64,000 nucleotides of DNA. Origin: Pseudoduganella namucuonensis. Its GTDB lineage: Bacteria; Pseudomonadota; Gammaproteobacteria; Burkholderiales; Burkholderiaceae_D. The notes under the pieces are model-generated. The model saw only the letters and a list, made by a program, of their open reading frames with translations, had not been told where the DNA came from and made no database searches. This document shows, piece after piece, positions 16,963 to 25,879 of this stretch (positions are counted from its first letter, which is position 1; each line of letters opens with the position of its first letter). The stretch spans positions 62,001 through 126,000 of the forward strand of contig NZ_FPBO01000008.1 of the NCBI RefSeq assembly GCF_900116645.1, read 5' to 3'. Both the position numbers and the translations under genes were made by a program.

Positions 16963-18642
16963 TCAGTATCCCAATGTCAGGAACACATGCGCGCGATAGT
17001 CGCCGCCGGCGGCGCCGGCCGCGGCGGCCTCGCGCTGGCCGGCGTGGATGACGCGCGCCACATCCATGCGCAGGTTGGCGTGCCGGCCGACGCTGGCGCG
17101 CAATCCCAGCCCGGCGCTGCTGGCCGACACCGCGGCCGGCACCGGCGCGCGCGCGGCGCGGTTCCAGCCGCGCGAGGCGTCGATGAACAGCAGGCCGCGC
17201 ACGCTGGCGTTCCAGCCGTTGGCGGCGCCAATGTCGTAAGTGTACAGCTCCGCGTTGGCCACCGCGCCGCTGTCGGCCGACAGCGCGCGCTCGTCGAAGC
17301 CGCGCACCGTGTAGGCGCCCGCCAGGCCGGTGTTCTCGGCCGTCACCATGGGCTGGAACGAATACTGGCCGGACGCCGCCAGGCGCAGTTGCCAGTCGTT
17401 CGCGAAACCGCGCAGGTGGCTGGCGCCGCCGCGCAGCACGATGAAACGGTCGCGCGTGTCGCGGTTGCCGGAGGTGAGGTAGGAATAGCGGTCGGTGCGC
17501 CCCGTGATGTTGGTGTAGCGCGCGCCGCGCGGCAGGTTCACCGCCAGGCCCACGCTGTAGTCGGTCTGCGCCGCGCCGCCGCGGGTGGAGCTTGAATAGG
17601 TGGCGCTCAGCGGCGTCACCTTGTACGGCACGCAGGCGGCGATGGGCGGCGTGGGCGGTTCGATGCTGACCGGCTGGCCGTCCACCGTGGAACAGCGCGC
17701 GTCGATGAACTTGTAGTCCAGGCCCAGCACCAGGCGGCTGGTGGTTTCGCCCGCGCGCGCGAAGTTGTGGTTCAGGTGCAGACCGAACACGTCGCCCTTG
17801 CCGACGATGTTCAGCGCACCGCCCAGCGTGGGCGTGGAGCTGGGCGTGTTCGAGCTGGATTTGCCGAAGATGAAATCCACGCTGTCGCCCCAGTCGTACA
17901 GCGGCAGCCGGTAGCCGACGCTGTAGTTGCGCACCGTGACGCCGTCCGGGCTGTCCGGCGAGGTGGTGTAGGCCAGGCTGGCGGTGTGGTCGCGGTCGAA
18001 CAGGTTGGCGTACTGGTAGGAGACGCCGGTGCGCCATTTGCCGCTGGCGTCGGTGCCGGAGTTGTCGATGGACAGGCCGGCCTGGTGCGGGCTGCGGTCG
18101 GTCACGCGGACCTTGGCGTCCACCGTGTTTTCGGCCTCGCCGGCGGCCAGCGTCACCTCCACCAGCTTGACGCCGTTCTCGTTGGACAGCTGCACGTTCT
18201 CGGACAGGCGGCGCAGATTGGGCGCGTGTCCCGTCCGCAGCGCGGGCAGGCCGCGCAGCACGTTGTCGGTGCCGAAGTGGGTGTTGTCCGTCACGCGCAC
18301 GGCGCCGATGCGCACTTCGACCACGTTCAGCCGCACCACGCCGGAGGTGGCTTCCTGCTCCGGCAGTTCGACCTGCACGGTGCCGTAGCCATCAGCGCGG
18401 TAGGCGCCCTCCAGCGCCTCCAGGGCGCGCTGCACGTCGGCGAAGTTGCGCTGTTTTCCCGTGAACCGCGCCAGCAGCGCCTGCACGCGCTCCGGCGCCA
18501 GCAGGGTGTTGCCGGCGACGTCGAAGCGGGCGATGTCGAAGCGCTGTTCCGGCTCGGGCGAACCCTCCTGCGCCCGGGCGTGCGGTATCGCTGCGGTTGC
18601 AAGAGCCAGTGATATGCTTCCTGCAAGCAACAAAGTCTTCAT
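16963..18642 (-). CDS. TpsB/ShlB-type outer-membrane two-partner secretion transporter
   Basis: A 559-residue Omp85-related transporter. A signal peptide ending near AQ(24) is followed by a POTRA-like region FDIARFDVAGNTLLAPERVQALLARFTG (about 34-105), a second POTRA (about 110-185), then a 16-strand barrel with many alternating aromatic strands and a C-terminal aromatic ending (VFLTLGY). The family secretes large adhesins or haemolysins with a TPS domain, or in some cases lipases. No TpsA exoprotein is in the window; the only coupled gene encodes a FecR protein. The start at 18642 places the signal at the N-terminus. Upstream sequence is A/T-rich on this strand, suitable for a promoter. Confidence 0.87.
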   Translation of the reverse strand: MKTLLLAGSISLALATAAIPHARAQEGSPEPEQRFDIARFDVAGNTLLAPERVQALLARFTGKQRNFADVQRALEALEGAYRADGYGTVQVELPEQEATSGVVRLNVVEVRIGAVRVTDNTHFGTDNVLRGLPALRTGHAPNLRRLSENVQLSNENGVKLVEVTLAAGEAENTVDAKVRVTDRSPHQAGLSIDNSGTDASGKWRTGVSYQYANLFDRDHTASLAYTTSPDSPDGVTVRNYSVGYRLPLYDWGDSVDFIFGKSSSNTPSSTPTLGGALNIVGKGDVFGLHLNHNFARAGETTSRLVLGLDYKFIDARCSTVDGQPVSIEPPTPPIAACVPYKVTPLSATYSSSTRGGAAQTDYSVGLAVNLPRGARYTNITGRTDRYSYLTSGNRDTRDRFIVLRGGASHLRGFANDWQLRLAASGQYSFQPMVTAENTGLAGAYTVRGFDERALSADSGAVANAELYTYDIGAANGWNASVRGLLFIDASRGWNRAARAPVPAAVSASSAGLGLRASVGRHANLRMDVARVIHAGQREAAAAGAAGGDYRAHVFLTLGY

Positions 18643-18772
18643 GATTATGGGAAAAAGAAGGGCGTAGTGAAGGTTAGTATGAAAAGAATAGGGCAGCAAG
18701 CGTATTTCCCTTAAAGAAATATAGCCCGCCGCCCGGCCGACGGGAGTGTCGGCGGATAGCCACAGAGGGGGA

Positions 18773-20437
18773 TCAGCGCTTCACTTTGGAGAACGGGTCG
18801 CTGCTCTTGAAGCTGGCCATGGCGGGCGCGTTGGCCACCGCGTAGCCCAGGTTCAGCGTGAACTGCGCCTGCTGCACCATGCCGGACAAATCCCAGCCCG
18901 GGCGGTACTCATCGGTCACCTGGTGGTAGTCCTTCTTGAAGGCCACCAGCGTGTCGCTGTTGGCCTTCTGGTCCTTCTCGAACTCGAAGTGGCCGTCGCC
19001 CGAGAACACGGCCGAGCCCACGTTGAAGGCGGGGATGCCGGCCTTGGCGAAGTTGAAGTGGTCGGCGCGGAAGTAGGCGCCCGAGATGTCCGGGATGGCC
19101 GGCGCCAGCTTCAGGCCCATCTTCTTCGCCACCTGGCCGGCGGTCTCGTACAGCGAGCTGCGCTCCGCGCCCGCCACGCCGATGTCCCTGGTGCGGCCGG
19201 CGAAGTTCATGCTGTCCAGGTTCAGGTCCGCGCTGGTCTTGTCCAGGGGCCAGGCGGGATGGGCCACGTAGGCGGCGCTGCCCAGCAGGCCCTGCTCCTC
19301 GGCCGCCGGCCACAGGAAGATCTGGGTGCGCTTGGCGGGACGCTTGACCGCCTCCGCCGCCATCACCAGCAGCGCGGCGGTGCCGGAGGCGTTGTCGATG
19401 GCGCCGTTGTAGGTGTGGTCGGTCTTGTCGTCGCGGCGCACGCCCTCGTCGATGCCCAGGTGGTCCCAGTGCGCGGAGTAGATCACCGCTTCCTGCTTCA
19501 GTTTGGGATCGGTGCCCGGCACGATGCCGGCCACGTTGAACTGCTCCACCTGGCGGATGGTGCTGCGCAGCTCCACGTGGGCGCTGGCCTTCAGGTCCAC
19601 CGGCTGGAAGTCGCGGCTCTCGGCGCGGCGGCGCAGTTCGTCCAGATCGAAGCCGGAGGCGCCCACCAGGTCGCGCGCGGTGTCCTCGTGCAGCCAGCCC
19701 TCGATGTTGTTGCCCGCGCCGTTCAGGTGGAAGCGCTCGTGGCTGAAGCCATTGGCCGGCACGCTCCATGGATAGGACGCCGACGGCGTGGTGTGGATCA
19801 GCAGCGCGCCCGCGGCGCCGCGGCGCACCGCCTCCTCGAACTTGTACAGCCAGCGGCCGTAGTAGGTGTAGGCCTTGCCGGCGAAGCGGTTCGGCTCCTC
19901 GGCGGTGGGCTGCGGGTCGTTCACCATCATCACGAGGATCTTGCCCTTCACGTCCTGGCCCTTGTAGTCGTCCCACTTCTCCTCCGGCGCCGAGACGCCG
20001 TAGCCGACGAACAGCAGCGGCGCGTCGAAGCTCAGGGCGGCCTTGCCGCTGCCCGTGCCGAACACGATGCCCTGGCCGATGATGGGCGACAGGCGCGCGT
20101 CGCCGGCGCGGAAGGTCACCGAGCTGCCTGGCAGCAGCTTGGTGCCCTCGAAGCGCACCGGCTGGCGGTAGCCGCCGCCGGGCAGGGGTTGCAGGCCGAT
20201 CAGCGCGGCCTGGGTTTCCAGGTAGCGCACCGCCAGGTCGCCGCCGCGCTGGCCGGTGCCGCGCCCTTCCAGCAGGTCGTCCGCCAGGAACGACAGGTGG
20301 GCGCGCAGCGGGGCTTCGCGTATGGTTTGGGCCTGGGCCAGGGGGGAGAAAACGGTCGACGACGCCATGGCCAGGGTAAGGCCGGCGGCGCACGCCAGGG
20401 GGGTAAGTCGCGTGGCAAGGTGTGTTACTGCGCGCAT
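18773..20437 (-). CDS. M28 family zinc peptidase with PA domain
   Basis: A 554-residue secreted metallopeptidase. Signal peptide about 1-36 (cleavage after AQA). A protease-associated insert lies around residues 130-250 (VGYGVSAPEEKWDDYKGQDVKGKILVMM). The M28 core follows with zinc ligands in SAHWDHLG, YNGAIDNASGTAALL, AAEEQGLLGS and a late RADHFNFAKAGIPAFNVG. Members are aminopeptidases or carboxypeptidases acting on short peptides. GGAG before the ATG at 20437 supports the start. It ends about 130 bases downstream of the TpsB start on the same strand, but probably has its own promoter. A hairpin-forming GC stretch (about 18727-18757) lies past the stop. Confidence 0.92.
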   Translation of the reverse strand: MRAVTHLATRLTPLACAAGLTLAMASSTVFSPLAQAQTIREAPLRAHLSFLADDLLEGRGTGQRGGDLAVRYLETQAALIGLQPLPGGGYRQPVRFEGTKLLPGSSVTFRAGDARLSPIIGQGIVFGTGSGKAALSFDAPLLFVGYGVSAPEEKWDDYKGQDVKGKILVMMVNDPQPTAEEPNRFAGKAYTYYGRWLYKFEEAVRRGAAGALLIHTTPSASYPWSVPANGFSHERFHLNGAGNNIEGWLHEDTARDLVGASGFDLDELRRRAESRDFQPVDLKASAHVELRSTIRQVEQFNVAGIVPGTDPKLKQEAVIYSAHWDHLGIDEGVRRDDKTDHTYNGAIDNASGTAALLVMAAEAVKRPAKRTQIFLWPAAEEQGLLGSAAYVAHPAWPLDKTSADLNLDSMNFAGRTRDIGVAGAERSSLYETAGQVAKKMGLKLAPAIPDISGAYFRADHFNFAKAGIPAFNVGSAVFSGDGHFEFEKDQKANSDTLVAFKKDYHQVTDEYRPGWDLSGMVQQAQFTLNLGYAVANAPAMASFKSSDPFSKVKR

Positions 20438-20532
20438 TGCTGCTCCAATGTTCGGGTTGACAGAGTTCCGCGCCCTCCCGGCAGGAGGCGCGGAGCGGCC
20501 ATCTTACTCCCCTTGGAGCGTATCGTGGAAGC

Positions 20533-20577
20533 GGGCTGAGCCCCATTTGGGGCCTGGCCCCCAATGGGGCTCAGCCC
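20533..20577. repeat. Palindrome related to the GGGGTCTGACCCC type
   Basis: Near-perfect 20-base arms (GGGCTGAGCCCCATTTGGGG at 20533-20552 and its complement ending 20577, with one mismatch) enclose a CCTGG loop. It sits directly after the NTF2-like gene and before the M28 start, the same position relative to minus-strand genes as the palindrome at 8858. It lacks a T-run. Confidence 0.75.
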
Positions 20578-20586
20578 GCCTGAGGC

Positions 20587-20991
20587 CTAGTCTTCGGTGG
20601 CTTCGCCGTGGAAGGCCTTGTTGGCGATTTTCCAGCCGTCGGCGGTTTTCAGCAGCACGAAGTAGTCGGTGAAGGTGGTGGCGCCGTGGATCAGGCGCAG
20701 GCGCGCGCAGGCGGCGTTGCCCTTGACGTCGATCCAGTCGACGATGCGCTGGCGCTCGGCCTCGTCGGCGGCGGGCGCGCCCTTGAAGCGCTGGCAGTAC
20801 ACGTCCAGCGGCCAGGATGTGAAGACGCCTTCGCGGATGGACTCGATGTGCGCGCTCGGCAGGAAGGCCTGGCGCATGAAGGAGGCGTCGTCGCGGGCGT
20901 GGCCCTCGATGTATTGTTTGATCGGGTCCATCACGGCGGCTTGCTCTTCGCTGAACTGTGGACGGAAGATGACATTCATTGGCAGGTTCAT
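20587..20991 (-). CDS. NTF2-like (putative lumazine-binding/SnoaL-type) protein
   Basis: A 134-residue small cytoplasmic protein of the NTF2-like superfamily. It has the long N-terminal helix (EEQAAVMDPIKQYIEGHARDDASFMRQAFLPSAHI), then sheet strands ending in TFTDYFVLLKTADGWKIANKAFHGE, the typical DGWKI(A/V)NK close. Such proteins bind or transform small molecules, and the role cannot be predicted. AAGGAGACACCG precedes the ATG at 20991; a second ATG four codons later is less well spaced. It is divergent from the RNA helicase with about 175 bases between. Confidence 0.82.
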   Translation of the reverse strand: MNLPMNVIFRPQFSEEQAAVMDPIKQYIEGHARDDASFMRQAFLPSAHIESIREGVFTSWPLDVYCQRFKGAPAADEAERQRIVDWIDVKGNAACARLRLIHGATTFTDYFVLLKTADGWKIANKAFHGEATED

Positions 20992-21167
20992 CGGTGTCTC
21001 CTTGTTGGAGCCCCATCATGCCCTGCGTTTCGCCCGCTGAATCCGGGTGTCGTGCGATAACGGTTATATTGATTATGGGATACAAAACGGGGCCGGAATT
21101 CGCGTGCGCGCGCCAGACAGAGTAAACTAGCGCTTTTGTTTCGCATTGGGCGATTCGAACATTAACT

Positions 21168-23474
21168 GTGAGTGACGCCATGTCTGGAACACCTGAAAAC
21201 GCAATCCCCCCCGCCGGTCCCCTGTTTACGGACCTCGACCTGAGTCCGGCCCTGATCAAATCCCTGAAGGAAGTCGGCTACGAGGCGCCATCGCCGATCC
21301 AGGCCGCCACCATCCCCTACCTGCTGGACAACCGCGACGTGCTGGGCCAGGCCCAGACCGGCACCGGCAAGACCGCCGCCTTCGCGCTGCCCATCCTGTC
21401 GCGCATCGACACCAAGCTGACCGCGCCGCAGGCGCTGGTGCTGGCGCCGACCCGCGAACTGGCGATCCAGGTGGCCGAGGCCTTCCAGCGCTACGCCGCC
21501 TACATCCCCGGCTTCCACGTGCTGCCGATCTACGGCGGCCAGAGCTACGGCCCGCAGCTGTCGGCGCTGCGCCGCGGCGTGCACGTCGTGGTCGGCACCC
21601 CGGGCCGCGTGATCGACCACCTGGACAAGGGTTCGCTGGACCTGTCCAAGCTGAAGACGCTGGTGCTGGACGAGGCCGACGAGATGCTGCGCATGGGCTT
21701 CATCGACGACGTCGAGCGCATCCTGCAGGAGACCCCGGACTCGCGCCAGACCGCGCTGTTCTCGGCCACCATGCCGTCGGTGATCAAGCGCATCGCCAAC
21801 ACCTACCTGCGCAACCCGGCCGAGGTGACCGTCGCCTCCAAGACCGGCACCGCCGAGAACATCCGCCAGCGCTACTGGCTGGTGAGCGGGATGCACAAGC
21901 TGGACGCGCTGACCCGCATCCTGGAGGCCGAGCCGTTCGACGGCATGATCATCTTCTCCCGCACCAAGATGGGCACCGAGGAACTGGCCGAGCGCCTGAA
22001 CGCGCGGGGCTTCTCGGCCGCCGCCATCAACGGCGACATGCAGCAGGCCGCGCGCGAGCGCACCATCAGCCAGCTGAAGGAGGGCAAGATCGACATCCTG
22101 GTCGCCACCGACGTCGCCGCCCGCGGCCTGGACGTGGAGCGCATCAGCCACGTGGTCAACTACGACGTGCCGCACGATCCCGAAAGCTACACCCACCGCA
22201 TCGGCCGCACCGGCCGCGCCGGCCGCAGCGGCGAGGCGATCCTGTTCATCACCCCGCGCGAGCGCAACCTGCTGAAGGCCATCGAGCGCGCCACGCGCCA
22301 GCCGGTGAGCGTGATGGAACTGCCGTCGCTGCAGGCCGTGAACGACGTGCGCATCGCCCGCTTCAAGGACGAGATCACCGAGACCCTGGCCAAGGGCGGC
22401 CTGGAACACTTCATGGGCCTGGTGGAGGACTACGAGCGCGAACACAACGTGCCGGCGGTGGAGGTGGCGGCGGCGCTGGCCATGATGGCGCGCGGCGGCA
22501 AGTCCCTGCTGCTGGACAAGAAGAAGGAAACCGGCTGGCACGAGGACGGCAAGCCGCGTCCCGAGCGCGCCGAGCGTCCCGACCGCGGCGACCGGCCGGA
22601 CCGTTTCGACCGCGGCGACCGCTTCGACCGTCCCGACCGTCCGGACCGCGGCGAGCGCGCCTTCCCGAAAAAGGAACGCGTCATCCGCGAATCCGAGCCG
22701 GGCATGCAGACCTACCGCATCGAAGTGGGCTACCAGCACGGCGTCAAGCCGGGCAACATCGTCGGCGCCATCGCCAACGAGGGCGGCGTGGACTCCAAGC
22801 ACATCGGCCGCATCGAGATCTACGACGACTACTCGGTGCTGGACATGCCGAACGACCTGCCGCCGGACCTGATCGAGCACCTGCAAGGCATCCGCGTGGC
22901 CGGCCAGGCGATGCGCCTGCGCCGTGACGGCGCCCCCGCGCCGGCCGCCGCCGCCCCGGCGCGCGCGCCCGCGGCGCCGAAGAAGGCCAAGCCGGAGCCG
23001 CGCGCCGAGGTGCGCGCCGAGTCCGGTCCCGAGCCGAAACGCGAACCGAAGCGCGAGCCGCAGCTGTCCGCCAAGCCGGACGACGACGAACCCGTGTTCG
23101 ACAGCGCCGAAGCCGCCAAGAAGAAAAAGAAGGAAAAGAACAAGGTCACGCTGCCGATGAGCGCCTTCCGCATCGAGGTGGGCAGCAAGCACGCGGCGAC
23201 GCCGTCCAACATCGTCGGCGCCATCGCCAACGAGGCGGGGCTGGAGGCCAAGTACATCGGCCGCATCGAGATCTTCGACGACCACAGCATGGTCGAGCTG
23301 CCGGACGGCATGCCGGACGACATCTTCCAGCACCTGGGCAAGGTGTGGGTGGGCGGCCAGCAGCTGCGCATCAGCCACGCCGACGCCATGCCGCCGGAGT
23401 CCGGCAAGCACACCCCGCCCAAGGCCGCGCCGGCGGGCAAGCCCGCCAAAAAGCCGGGCAAGTTCGGTAAATAA
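21168..23474 (+). CDS. deaD: DeaD/CsdA-type DEAD-box RNA helicase with two DbpA-like RNA-binding domains
   Basis: A 768-residue RNA helicase. Helicase core: Q motif around SPIQ, AQTGTGKT at 62-69, PTRELA, DEAD at 168-171, SAT, then HRIGRTGRAGR in the second RecA domain (to about residue 375). A DeaD dimerisation-type region follows, then an Arg/Asp-rich run built on RPDRGDRPDRFDRGDR (about 465-500). Unusually, the DbpA-type RNA-binding domain occurs twice (about 513-586 and 666-738), both with RIEVG and NIVGAIANE...IGRIEI. They are joined by an Ala/Pro/Lys/Glu linker that includes a poly-lysine stretch. The tail is basic. Start GTG at 21168 or ATG at 21180. A clear terminator follows. Confidence 0.93.
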   Translation: MSDAMSGTPENAIPPAGPLFTDLDLSPALIKSLKEVGYEAPSPIQAATIPYLLDNRDVLGQAQTGTGKTAAFALPILSRIDTKLTAPQALVLAPTRELAIQVAEAFQRYAAYIPGFHVLPIYGGQSYGPQLSALRRGVHVVVGTPGRVIDHLDKGSLDLSKLKTLVLDEADEMLRMGFIDDVERILQETPDSRQTALFSATMPSVIKRIANTYLRNPAEVTVASKTGTAENIRQRYWLVSGMHKLDALTRILEAEPFDGMIIFSRTKMGTEELAERLNARGFSAAAINGDMQQAARERTISQLKEGKIDILVATDVAARGLDVERISHVVNYDVPHDPESYTHRIGRTGRAGRSGEAILFITPRERNLLKAIERATRQPVSVMELPSLQAVNDVRIARFKDEITETLAKGGLEHFMGLVEDYEREHNVPAVEVAAALAMMARGGKSLLLDKKKETGWHEDGKPRPERAERPDRGDRPDRFDRGDRFDRPDRPDRGERAFPKKERVIRESEPGMQTYRIEVGYQHGVKPGNIVGAIANEGGVDSKHIGRIEIYDDYSVLDMPNDLPPDLIEHLQGIRVAGQAMRLRRDGAPAPAAAAPARAPAAPKKAKPEPRAEVRAESGPEPKREPKREPQLSAKPDDDEPVFDSAEAAKKKKKEKNKVTLPMSAFRIEVGSKHAATPSNIVGAIANEAGLEAKYIGRIEIFDDHSMVELPDGMPDDIFQHLGKVWVGGQQLRISHADAMPPESGKHTPPKAAPAGKPAKKPGKFGK

Positions 23475-23493
23475 GTCCAAGAAGTGAGACCAA

Positions 23494-23518
23494 AGGAGCC
23501 GCCAGGCTCCTTTTTATT
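23494..23518 (+). terminator. Rho-independent terminator of the RNA helicase gene
   Basis: AGGAGCC (23494-23500), a four-base loop, GGCTCCT and then TTTTATTT form a classical intrinsic terminator 20 bases after the helicase stop. Confidence 0.9.
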
Positions 23519-23526
23519 TCCCCCAC

Positions 23527-23602
23527 CACATCGGTGTCAGGCGCGACATTCGGACGGGGACGCCGAGTCAAATGTCCGAATGTCGCGCCTGACACCGATG
23601 TG
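23527..23602. repeat. Palindromic repeat element with 28-base arms (copy 1, complete)
   Basis: Perfect inverted arms at 23527-23554 and 23575-23602 begin CACATCGGTGTCAGGCGCG and enclose a 20-base centre. Partial or longer copies of the same arm occur at 31955-31983 and 34239-34376. It lies between the helicase terminator and the TnsB-like gene. No coding capacity. Confidence 0.92.
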
Positions 23603-23758
23603 TTTTTGATAATTCGTGCACGGTGGCGGTGCGCTGCTTTGTTGCGGTGCGTCGTAAATGGGGCGCGGCGCCGGCCGTCACTGGGGAAACGCGCTTGCTG
23701 GAGGGGTGGCCCGGAACTTGCATAGACAGCTTCATTTTCCTGTCTTGCGAGGGGCGCT

Positions 23759-25600
23759 GTGATATCCCGTAACGATCTGCTTGAATACGCCGGGCCGAAT
23801 CGCAAAGTCATCCGCGTGTTGTGGATAGACGCTGCGTGTACGGTCGCTTATGTCTTCGATGTGCTGGCCCGGGGCACCGACGCCGAACTGGCGCGCCTGC
23901 CGATGCTGGAGGCCGACCTGGCCTCCGGCCGCGCGCGCGTGCTGGCCGAGGATCCCTATGTGGTCGCGATGAACCAGGAACTGCTGCCGCAGAAGCATCT
24001 GCAGCTGCGCGCCCGCGCCTGGAACATCGTGCGCGAGCTGGTGGCGCTGGAGCCGGCCATCTACGAGCCGCGCCGGCGCGGCCAGCTGGTGCTCGAGTGC
24101 ATGCGCCGCCATGGCGTGTCGCATCCCACCGTGTACCGCTACCTGCGCCGCTACTGGCAGCGCGGCCAGACGCCGAACGCCCTGCTGCCCGATTATTCGA
24201 ACTCCGGCGGCCGCGGCAAGATCCGCGCGGTCTCCGAGGGCGTGCAGCGCGGCCGTCCGCGCAAGGCCGGCACGCCGCCCGGCGTGAACGTGGACGAGGC
24301 CATGCGCCGCGTGTTCCGCGTGGCCGCCACGCGCCACGCCGCCACCAGCCTGCCGTTCCAGCGCCGCACCGCCTACAGCCAGATGCTGCGCGATTTCTTC
24401 ACCGAGCGCCGCGTCGATCCCGCCACCCAGCGCGTGCAGCGCATGGAGCCGGTGGATGGCTTGCCGACCTTCGGCCAGTTCAACTACTGGCTGGACCAGG
24501 ACCGCACGCTGGCGGCGCCGCGGCCGGCGCCGCCGCTCGACGCCGCGACGATGGTGGCGCGCCCGGGCCGGCCCGGCACCGCCTTCCGCCTGGAGGCGGC
24601 GCAGCCGGACGTGCGGCTGGTGTCGCGCGCCGACCGCGCCCAGGTCATCGGCCGTCCCGTGGTCTATGTCGCCACCGATGTCTTCAGCGGCATGGCGGCG
24701 GGCGTCTACGTGGGCATGGAGGCGCCGTGCTGGCCGCACGCGCTGCTGGCGCTGGCCAACGCCGCCGCCGACAAGCGCCGCTACTGCCTGCGCTTCGGCC
24801 GCGACATCGCGCCCGAGCTCTGGCCGGTGCAGCATCTGCCCAATCTGCTGTTCGCCGACGCGGCGCTGGCCGCCGGCGCCGACGACGAGGCGCTGCTGAA
24901 CAACTTCAACGTGCGCAGTCTGGTCACGCCGGCGCCGCAAATCCCGGCGGCCGGCGAGGCCTTGGCGTGCGACGCCTCGGTCGCCCACGCGGCGCCATGG
25001 CGCGCGCAGCTGGCGCGGCGTTTCGACCTGCTCCAGCAGCCCGCCCCCACCCCCACTCCGGGCGGGTGCGGACGCCTGGACGCGGTGCTGGACCTGGAAC
25101 AGTTCACCCGCCTCGTCATCGACAGCCTGCTGCACTACAACCACGAGCGCCAGGCCGACGGCTGCACGCCCAAGCAGTTGTGGGACTGGGGCCTGGCGCA
25201 GCGCGGCTCGGCCTTGAAGCAGCAGGCGGAGGACCTGGTGCGCTGCTGCCTGCTGCCGGTGGACGAGGCCACCGTGACGGCCGACGGCATCTGCCTGAAC
25301 GGCCTGTATTACAGCTGCGCGCGCGCGGAGCAGGAGCAGTGGTTCGAGCGCGCCCGCCAGCGCGGCCAGTGGCCGGTGAAGGTGGCGGTGGACGCCTCCA
25401 GCCTGGACATGGTCTACCTGCTGGACCCGCACGCGCCCATGCACTTCCACGCCTGCCACCTGACGGAGGAAAGCAGCGCGCACCGCCGGCTGTCGGCCGC
25501 CGAGGTTTGCCACCTGCCGGTGGCGACGCTGGTGGCGCCCCATCAGCCGCAACTGCCGGCCACCCACTTCGGCCTCATGGTGGCGGCGCTCGCCAGCTAG
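23759..25600 (+). CDS. TnsB/Mu-type transposase homologue lacking the catalytic triad
   Basis: A 613-residue protein whose middle follows the TnsB catalytic core closely: FRLEA..DVRLVSRADRAQVIGRPVVY (275-303), DVFSGMAAGVYVGMEAPCW (307-325) and LPNLLFAD (360-367). The first catalytic Asp of the DDE triad is replaced by Glu (E279). The second is present (D367), but the following RGE is AAL, and the YRGDAKGIVE segment with the third acidic residue is lost (about 391-410). The N-terminus has helix-turn-helix-like stretches (SHPTVYRYLRRYW), and the C-terminus has the Mu-type barrel region. The frame is fully open at host-like GC. No tnsA, tnsC or end repeats are nearby. GTG start with GAGGGG upstream. 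A domesticated DNA-binding protein is the best inference; family call strong, function unknown. Confidence 0.82.
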   Translation: MISRNDLLEYAGPNRKVIRVLWIDAACTVAYVFDVLARGTDAELARLPMLEADLASGRARVLAEDPYVVAMNQELLPQKHLQLRARAWNIVRELVALEPAIYEPRRRGQLVLECMRRHGVSHPTVYRYLRRYWQRGQTPNALLPDYSNSGGRGKIRAVSEGVQRGRPRKAGTPPGVNVDEAMRRVFRVAATRHAATSLPFQRRTAYSQMLRDFFTERRVDPATQRVQRMEPVDGLPTFGQFNYWLDQDRTLAAPRPAPPLDAATMVARPGRPGTAFRLEAAQPDVRLVSRADRAQVIGRPVVYVATDVFSGMAAGVYVGMEAPCWPHALLALANAAADKRRYCLRFGRDIAPELWPVQHLPNLLFADAALAAGADDEALLNNFNVRSLVTPAPQIPAAGEALACDASVAHAAPWRAQLARRFDLLQQPAPTPTPGGCGRLDAVLDLEQFTRLVIDSLLHYNHERQADGCTPKQLWDWGLAQRGSALKQQAEDLVRCCLLPVDEATVTADGICLNGLYYSCARAEQEQWFERARQRGQWPVKVAVDASSLDMVYLLDPHAPMHFHACHLTEESSAHRRLSAAEVCHLPVATLVAPHQPQLPATHFGLMVAALAS

Positions 25601-25655
25601 TCCCCGCATCGTCCTGGTGCGGCGCGTCAAAACCGCACCATCTCCGCGATCAGCC

Positions 25656-25686
25656 AAATCAGCCCCCGCACGGGGCTGATTTGCTT
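25656..25686 (+). terminator. Rho-independent terminator of the TnsB-like gene
   Basis: AAATCAGCCCC (25656-25666) and GGGGCTGATTT (25672-25682) are perfect complements around a CGCAC loop, followed by GCTTT. It lies 55 bases past the stop. Confidence 0.85.
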
Positions 25687-25803
25687 TGCGCGCGCGCAAG
25701 ACGCCGCGCCGAAAAATACAGTAGTTGATCCCCGAATAAAGTCCGTCGCCCGCGCGGCGGCTCGCGCCCGGCCCCTGCCCCGGACCACTTACGCGTGCGC
25801 GTC

Positions 25804-25830
25804 GCCCGGAATCAAGATTGATTTCCGGGC
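25804..25830. promoter_or_regulatory. Inverted repeat, candidate enhancer-binding-protein site
   Basis: GCCCGGAATCA and TGATTTCCGGGC form an imperfect palindrome (one bulged base) centred about 90 bases before the expected start site of the sigma-54 promoter at 25880. That spacing and symmetry suit an activator site, but a transcriptional hairpin is also possible. Confidence 0.5.
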
Positions 25831-25879
25831 ATGAATCCACACAATTTAATTCCATAATGAATTATTCATTTATGTTTTA

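Noticed and set aside
23759..25600. An active Tn7-like or CRISPR-associated transposon
   Set aside because: Only the TnsB-like gene is present, its catalytic residues are missing, and there is no tnsA, tnsC, tniQ, cas gene or repeat array nearby.
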